Both the position numbers and the translations under genes were made by a program. The notes under the pieces were generated by a model. The model was not told the origin of the DNA and ran no database searches. It saw only the letters and a list, made by a program, of their open reading frames with translations. From UBA927 sp964361785 (GTDB taxonomy: Bacteria > Patescibacteriota > Microgenomatia > UBA10105 > UBA927), in NCBI GenBank assembly GCA_964361785.1, contig CAYIBX010000033.1:1-8948 (forward strand): a stretch of 8,948 nt of DNA. The letters are read 5' to 3'. Numbering within the stretch: the stretch's first letter is position 1; each line of letters starts with the position of its first letter. Below are positions 6,736 to 8,948 of the stretch, one piece after another.

Positions 6736-6764
6736 TGTGGAGGAAAATATGCTACAACTCCACA
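6736..6764 (+). promoter_or_regulatory. Hairpin enclosing a strong Shine-Dalgarno and ATG
   Basis: TGTGGAG (6736-6742) pairs perfectly with CTCCACA (6758-6764) across a 15-base loop. The GGAGG ribosome-binding site is in the stem and the ATG (6749) in the loop, an arrangement that could hide the start from ribosomes. It is real as an inverted repeat; a regulatory role is inference. Confidence 0.35.
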
Positions 6765-6820
6765 CAGGCACTATTACTGTAAATGATAGAGAGTCTCTTG
6801 TCAAGAAAAAAATTATTTGA
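6749..6820 (+). CDS. Possible 23-aa peptide
   Basis: A 23-codon frame (MLQLHTGTITVNDRESLVKK, then KII) is preceded by GGAGGA with suitable spacing, the best Shine-Dalgarno in the window. No promoter on the plus strand is convincing and the peptide has no recognisable feature. Its end overlaps the convergent 66-aa gene by 8 bases. It may be a chance frame. Confidence 0.2.
   Translation: MLQLHTGTITVNDRESLVKKKII
6776..6804 (-). promoter_or_regulatory. Orphan promoter without an assigned gene
   Basis: A perfect TTGACA (6804-6799) is followed by 17 bp and TACAGT (6781-6776) on the minus strand. Transcription would start near 6769 and run toward tRNA-Thr through about 230 bp without a credible gene. 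It could make a small RNA, serve as a distal tRNA-Thr promoter, or be chance. Confidence 0.35.
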
Positions 6821-6836
6821 GAAGAATAAGCTCAAA
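6806..6836 (-). terminator. Weak Rho-independent terminator after the protease operon
   Basis: On the minus strand TTTGAG and CTCAAA (6836-6831 and 6821-6816) pair across a 9-base loop. They are followed closely by a run of seven T (6813-6807). The stem is short and A/T-rich, and it overlaps the stop of the 66-aa gene, so strength is doubtful, but it is placed correctly at the operon end. Confidence 0.4.
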
Positions 6837-7013
6837 GAGCGTGAGGATGGCAATTGTTTGTGCTGCAAACCAAAGGTAAATCAGTTGTTCATCGAATCGC
6901 AACGACTCCCACGCTTTTCCAAAAAGTGATGTCCACAAAGAGACGTGCAGTGAAACCACTCGTGTGGTGGGATAGATAAATACTCTCCGTGCGAAACGAA
7001 ACGCTCTTGCCAT
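6813..7013 (-). CDS. 66-aa small membrane protein
   Basis: Unrecognised small protein. Its N-terminal half is basic and amphipathic (four Arg in MARAFRFARRVF, then YPTTRVV), and its C-terminal half has one likely transmembrane helix at about residues 44-64 (LIYLWFAAQTIAILTLFELI). The start lies 35 bases behind the stop of the deoxyribosyltransferase-like gene on the same strand, so co-transcription is likely, but TATACT at 7027-7022, 8 bases before the ATG, also offers a leaderless start of its own. Basic residues before the helix suggest a cytoplasmic N-terminus. A chance frame cannot be fully excluded at this length. Confidence 0.6.
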   Translation of the reverse strand: MARAFRFARRVFIYPTTRVVSLHVSLWTSLFGKAWESLRFDEQLIYLWFAAQTIAILTLFELILLK

Positions 7014-7021
7014 AGGAAGAA

Positions 7022-7027
7022 AGTATA
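7022..7027 (-). promoter_or_regulatory. Possible -10 box of the 66-aa gene
   Basis: TATACT lies 8 bases before the ATG at 7013, the same spacing as at the other leaderless starts in this window. No good -35 is visible, so this is the weakest member of the set. Confidence 0.3.
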
Positions 7028-7048
7028 GAGGTGAAGGTGTGCATGGCG

Positions 7049-7615
7049 CTATGCATCATGGTGATGCATGTTGATATCAGCATCAATAAGATGGCGAAGG
7101 TATGCGGATTTGGGGATTTTTTGTTTTTTGCCTTGTTTTTCAAGATGCATGGCTTGTTTACTCGAGAGATAAAAGGTAAATCGGGCGTCCTCTTCATTTT
7201 TTACGTAATTGACGAAGTCTGTAATAATTGATTCAAGCATCGCGATCGTATATTTTTCACAAATTATTTTTTGGCTTTCATGATATGCAAAAAGAGATGG
7301 TGGTTCACCGGTACTATAGAGGATAAGAACTGGCTTGTTGCGATCCAGAGCCATCGATATTTCATACCCGACACTTATACTTGGGAAACTCGTTTCCGCG
7401 ATCATAAAATCACAGGAATTAATCCACTCTTCAAGTTGCCTGTGGAAATTAAGGCGTTTTTCTTTGGTTTGTAAATGAATATCTTTTTCTTCTACGTTTA
7501 AGATATGATCAGCGATTGTTTCGATGCCATGATTTTTGAGAATGGAGAGTATGGCGGCATATTTGGGCAAGAGCTGTTTTTTTCCTACGACGGAGGCGGT
7601 AAAATATGCAATCAT
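7049..7615 (-). CDS. Nucleoside 2-deoxyribosyltransferase-like protein with RHH-like C-terminus
   Basis: 188-aa protein starting at the ATG at 7615, five bases behind the protease stop; a longer frame to 7777 only runs back through the protease gene. Residues 1-100 fit the nucleoside 2-deoxyribosyltransferase-like Rossmann fold: MIAYFTAS at strand 1, a CD pair at 68-69, AETSFPSISVGYEI at 73-86 with the family's catalytic-type Glu at 85, and KPVLILYS at 94-101. Members transfer or hydrolyse deoxyribose from nucleosides or modified nucleotides; the substrate here is unknown. Residues about 145-182 add a short strand and two helices (RFTFYLSSKQAMHLEKQ, then IPKSAYLRHLIDADIN) that look like a ribbon-helix-helix DNA-binding motif. 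This tail is not part of the basic enzyme fold. The gene sits between the M50 protease and a 66-aa membrane peptide, in one operon. Confidence 0.8.
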   Translation of the reverse strand: MIAYFTASVVGKKQLLPKYAAILSILKNHGIETIADHILNVEEKDIHLQTKEKRLNFHRQLEEWINSCDFMIAETSFPSISVGYEISMALDRNKPVLILYSTGEPPSLFAYHESQKIICEKYTIAMLESIITDFVNYVKNEEDARFTFYLSSKQAMHLEKQGKKQKIPKSAYLRHLIDADINMHHHDA

Positions 7616-7620
7616 ATTTG

Positions 7621-8304
7621 TTAAAGGATACCAGTGCTGCCTATCGATGGCAATAATAGGGTTAAGAAAAAATTGATTACCGGTCCGGTAATTTGGCTTA
7701 AGGGCGAGACTGACCCAAAAATGGGAAATATGAGAAAAAGAAGAAATATCATTCCGTACGGTTCGAGTTCTGCCCATTGTCTCGCGTATTCCTCTGGCAG
7801 TAACCCTTCTACTATTTTAAATCCGTCGAGAGGATGAATGGGGACGAGGTTAAAGACAGCTAGCCCTACGTTTAAGATGATAATAGGAGGCAATAAGAGA
7901 AATCCTATGGATACGAGTATGGTAGCCATGACATTTTCCATAAGAGCCAAGTTACTGACAAGTAAAATTCGCAAAAGTATCGAGGCTATGGTTGCGACAA
8001 TTATATTGGAAATCGGGCCGGCGATAGAAATAAGCGCGGTATCACGCTGAGGATTTTTGAGGTTATATGGGTCAAATATCACGGGTTTGCCCCAGCCAAA
8101 GCGGGCGATAAGAATCATGAGAGTACCCAAAGGATCTAGGTGGGCCAAAGGATTAAGCGTCAATCTGCCTTGTATGCGTGGTGTAGGGTCGCCCAATCGG
8201 TCAGCCATGTACGCATGCGAAAATTCGTGTACGGTAATCCCGACGATGAGTGCGATAAGCCAACCGATAAACGACAATGGATTATTGAATAGTTCAGAGA
8301 ACAT
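7621..8304 (-). CDS. Site-2-type intramembrane zinc metalloprotease (M50)
   Basis: 227-aa multi-pass membrane protein of the compact M50 (site-2 protease) group without PDZ domain. The zinc site is HEFSH at residues 26-30 in the first hydrophobic segment, with D160 in NLVPIHPLDG (152-161) as the third ligand. Other family marks are GRLTLNPLAHLDPLG (46-60) and SIAGPISN (93-100). About five to six hydrophobic segments are present and length is normal for the group. Such enzymes cut transmembrane segments of regulators or remnant signal peptides; no substrate is evident, although the window has several one-helix proteins. It is first in an operon with the deoxyribosyltransferase-like gene. Its ATG lies 7 bases after a TATACT -10, and 19 bp separate it from the divergent rpmB start. 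Confidence 0.93.
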   Translation of the reverse strand: MFSELFNNPLSFIGWLIALIVGITVHEFSHAYMADRLGDPTPRIQGRLTLNPLAHLDPLGTLMILIARFGWGKPVIFDPYNLKNPQRDTALISIAGPISNIIVATIASILLRILLVSNLALMENVMATILVSIGFLLLPPIIILNVGLAVFNLVPIHPLDGFKIVEGLLPEEYARQWAELEPYGMIFLLFLIFPIFGSVSPLSQITGPVINFFLTLLLPSIGSTGIL

Positions 8305-8314
8305 ATGGTATAGT
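8285..8314 (+). promoter_or_regulatory. Promoter of rpmB, near-leaderless, overlapping the protease promoter
   Basis: TTGAAT (8285-8290) is followed by 18 bp and the extended -10 TGGTATAGT (TATAGT at 8309-8314). The ATG is at 8324, 9 bases further, so the leader would be 0 to 3 nt. The -35 lies inside the protease coding sequence. The -10 shares bases 8312-8314 with the -10 of the opposing promoter. Confidence 0.55.
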
Positions 8315-8341
8315 ATAACCTCTATGGCACTAAAATGTGAA
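8312..8341 (-). promoter_or_regulatory. Promoter of the M50 protease gene, leaderless type
   Basis: TTCACA (8341-8336) is followed by 18 bp and TATACT (8317-8312), then 7 bases to the protease ATG at 8304. The -35 lies inside the rpmB coding sequence. There is no Shine-Dalgarno sequence. Confidence 0.55.
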
Positions 8342-8566
8342 CTGTGTGCAAAAAAATCAGTCTCGGGTGGCTCCCATGTCCATCATCGAGGGGTAGCGGG
8401 AGGGCAGTGGAAAAGACGTGCGACTCACACGAAACGAACAATTGGTGTAAACCTTCACTGGGTCACCATGTCGATAAATGGTGTGATGGTCAGAATCAAA
8501 TCGTGTGCAAAATGCATAAAAAGAGTGAGATTTGACAACGCAAAAGTTTTAACTTCAGCTACTTAG
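8324..8566 (+). CDS. rpmB: Ribosomal protein bL28, zinc-ribbon form
   Basis: 80-aa protein of the large ribosomal subunit. It opens with MALKCELCAKKSVSG, continues through HVHHRGVAGGQWKRRA and THTKRTIGVNLH, and ends in VRIKSCAKCIKRVRF. The two CxxC pairs (CELC at residues 5-8 and CAKC) would bind one zinc, as in the C+ form of bL28. The Thr-Lys-Arg core followed by a V-N-L-H strand matches the family's conserved TKR...PNL region. I start at the ATG at 8324; the open frame continues upstream to 8057 only because it is antisense to the protease gene. The 3' end overlaps the convergent 97-aa gene by 8 bases. The predicted mRNA is nearly leaderless and has no Shine-Dalgarno. Standing alone, not beside rpmG, is common for this gene. 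Confidence 0.85.
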   Translation: MALKCELCAKKSVSGGSHVHHRGVAGGQWKRRATHTKRTIGVNLHWVTMSINGVMVRIKSCAKCIKRVRFDNAKVLTSAT

Positions 8567-8852
8567 CTTGACAGAGGAAAACTTGACACCCTTTTGCATC
8601 CTCAGAGAGCTTCCATTCGCCGCTACAGTCTCGAGTTGTTGGGAGTTTGCCGCCAAAAGCTGTCAATGGATCAGGACACGAGAGCCCAGCGCGGCTTCGT
8701 AAATCAAGTGCCACACCTTGCATGCGGCTGACCACTAAGACCAAAAGGATAAGTGCAATGGTTAAAAATATCACAAAGTTCCAAGCACCCAAATCTTTAT
8801 ATAGTTTTGAAGATGGAGGTGAGTGGTGTACGCGAGATTTCTTTTTGGCCAT
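8559..8852 (-). CDS. 97-aa single-pass membrane protein with four Cys
   Basis: Unrecognised small protein. A basic N-terminus (MAKKKSRVHH) is followed by one transmembrane helix at about residues 26-42 (FVIFLTIALILLVLVVS) and an exported tail with Cys at 59, 76, 89 and 94 (SCPDP, RDCSGEW, GCQVFLC), probably two disulfides. It resembles, in architecture only, the 166-aa membrane protein elsewhere in the window. Its stop codon lies inside the convergent rpmB coding region; the two TAG codons, on opposite strands, are two bases apart in a small palindrome (AGCTA/TAGCT, 8557-8568). Confidence 0.8.
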   Translation of the reverse strand: MAKKKSRVHHSPPSSKLYKDLGAWNFVIFLTIALILLVLVVSRMQGVALDLRSRAGLSCPDPLTAFGGKLPTTRDCSGEWKLSEDAKGCQVFLCQAK

Positions 8853-8858
8853 ATATAA

Positions 8859-8887
8859 AGATTAATTCGATTTATTTGCTGTGTCAA
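8859..8887 (-). promoter_or_regulatory. Promoter of the 97-aa membrane protein gene, leaderless type
   Basis: A consensus TTGACA (8887-8882) is followed by 17 bp and TAATCT (8864-8859), a poor -10, then 6 bases to the ATG at 8852. No Shine-Dalgarno is present. Confidence 0.45.
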
Positions 8888-8912
8888 GATACGATTTTTG
8901 AACTAGTATTCC

Positions 8913-8929
8913 TCGCGGCTCTGCCGCGA
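8913..8929. repeat. GC-rich hairpin at the right edge
   Basis: TCGCGGC and GCCGCGA pair perfectly (7 bp) across TCT. No T-run follows within the window. It stands out by base composition from the A/T-rich flank and may be an interspersed palindrome or the terminator stem of a gene beyond the edge. Confidence 0.55.
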
Positions 8930-8948
8930 CTCCTTGTAGGAAAGTGTG

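Larger units (their letters stand above)
6541..6812. other. Intergenic region without a convincing gene
   Basis: About 270 bp with no credible protein longer than a short peptide. It contains the tRNA-Thr promoter at its left end, a 6-bp A/T-rich hairpin (AAAACC/GGTTTT, 6663-6678), a 7-bp hairpin enclosing a Shine-Dalgarno sequence (6736-6764), a consensus-like minus-strand promoter (6776-6804), and the T-run of a weak terminator at its right end. A small RNA read from the orphan promoter is possible but not shown. Confidence 0.5.

Noticed and set aside
7616..7777. Longer N-terminus for the deoxyribosyltransferase-like protein
   Set aside because: This part is a shifted-frame reading of the protease C-terminus. 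The conserved fold begins at MIAYFTAS, 5 bases after the protease stop.
8057..8323. Upstream extension of the rpmB reading frame to 8057
   Set aside because: It is antisense to the M50 protease gene, whose HExxH and PLDG motifs show that the minus strand is the coding one. The bL28 sequence begins exactly at the internal ATG at 8324.

Overview
The window looks like a chromosomal segment of a Candidate Phyla Radiation (Patescibacteria) bacterium, most likely of the Microgenomates type. This is inferred from gene character, not from a database match. The pointers are: two secreted proteins that each end in a Pro/Thr/Ser linker plus a dockerin-like Ca-binding pair; a zinc-type bL28 with two CxxC knuckles; tRNA genes without an encoded CCA; many small one-helix membrane proteins of unknown function; and very tight packing. 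TGA is used as a stop, at the conserved end of a dockerin, so the code is the standard bacterial one and not the Gracilibacteria TGA=Gly variant.

Layout. 60-5420 (all minus strand) is a surface and accessory block. It reads: membrane-anchored 166-aa protein, then a secreted beta-propeller protein with dockerin, then an AAA ATPase with DUF4143/nuclease-like C-terminus, then a second secreted protein with dockerin. The two dockerin tails are close copies, although the proteins in front of them are unrelated, and the ATPase itself ends in what looks like a dockerin remnant. 5475-6535 holds a small nucleotidyltransferase-fold protein directly behind tRNA-Tyr(GTA) (minus), a divergent ArsR-type winged-helix regulator (plus) and tRNA-Thr(TGT) (minus). 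6541-6812 has no convincing gene. It contains an orphan minus-strand promoter, a 7-bp hairpin around a strong Shine-Dalgarno/ATG, and a weak terminator. 6813-8304 is a minus-strand operon: site-2-type M50 protease, then a nucleoside 2-deoxyribosyltransferase-like protein with a ribbon-helix-helix-like tail, then a 66-aa membrane peptide. Divergent from it is rpmB (ribosomal protein bL28, 8324-8566), which meets a convergent 97-aa membrane protein at overlapping stop codons.

The most striking regulatory feature is the position of the promoters. For most genes that begin a transcription unit, a sigma70-like -10 box ends only 6 to 9 bases before the start codon. That predicts leaderless or near-leaderless mRNAs. 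Genes lying second in an operon either have Shine-Dalgarno-like sequence or sit a few bases behind the previous stop. At 8285-8341 two such promoters face away from each other with overlapping -10 boxes, so bL28 and the protease start 19 bp apart and each -35 lies inside the other gene.

Nothing here is a recognisable CRISPR array, insertion sequence, prophage or classical defence island. The best candidates for new biology are the overlapping leaderless promoters, the deoxyribosyltransferase-RHH fusion, and the exchange of dockerin cassettes around the ATPase.
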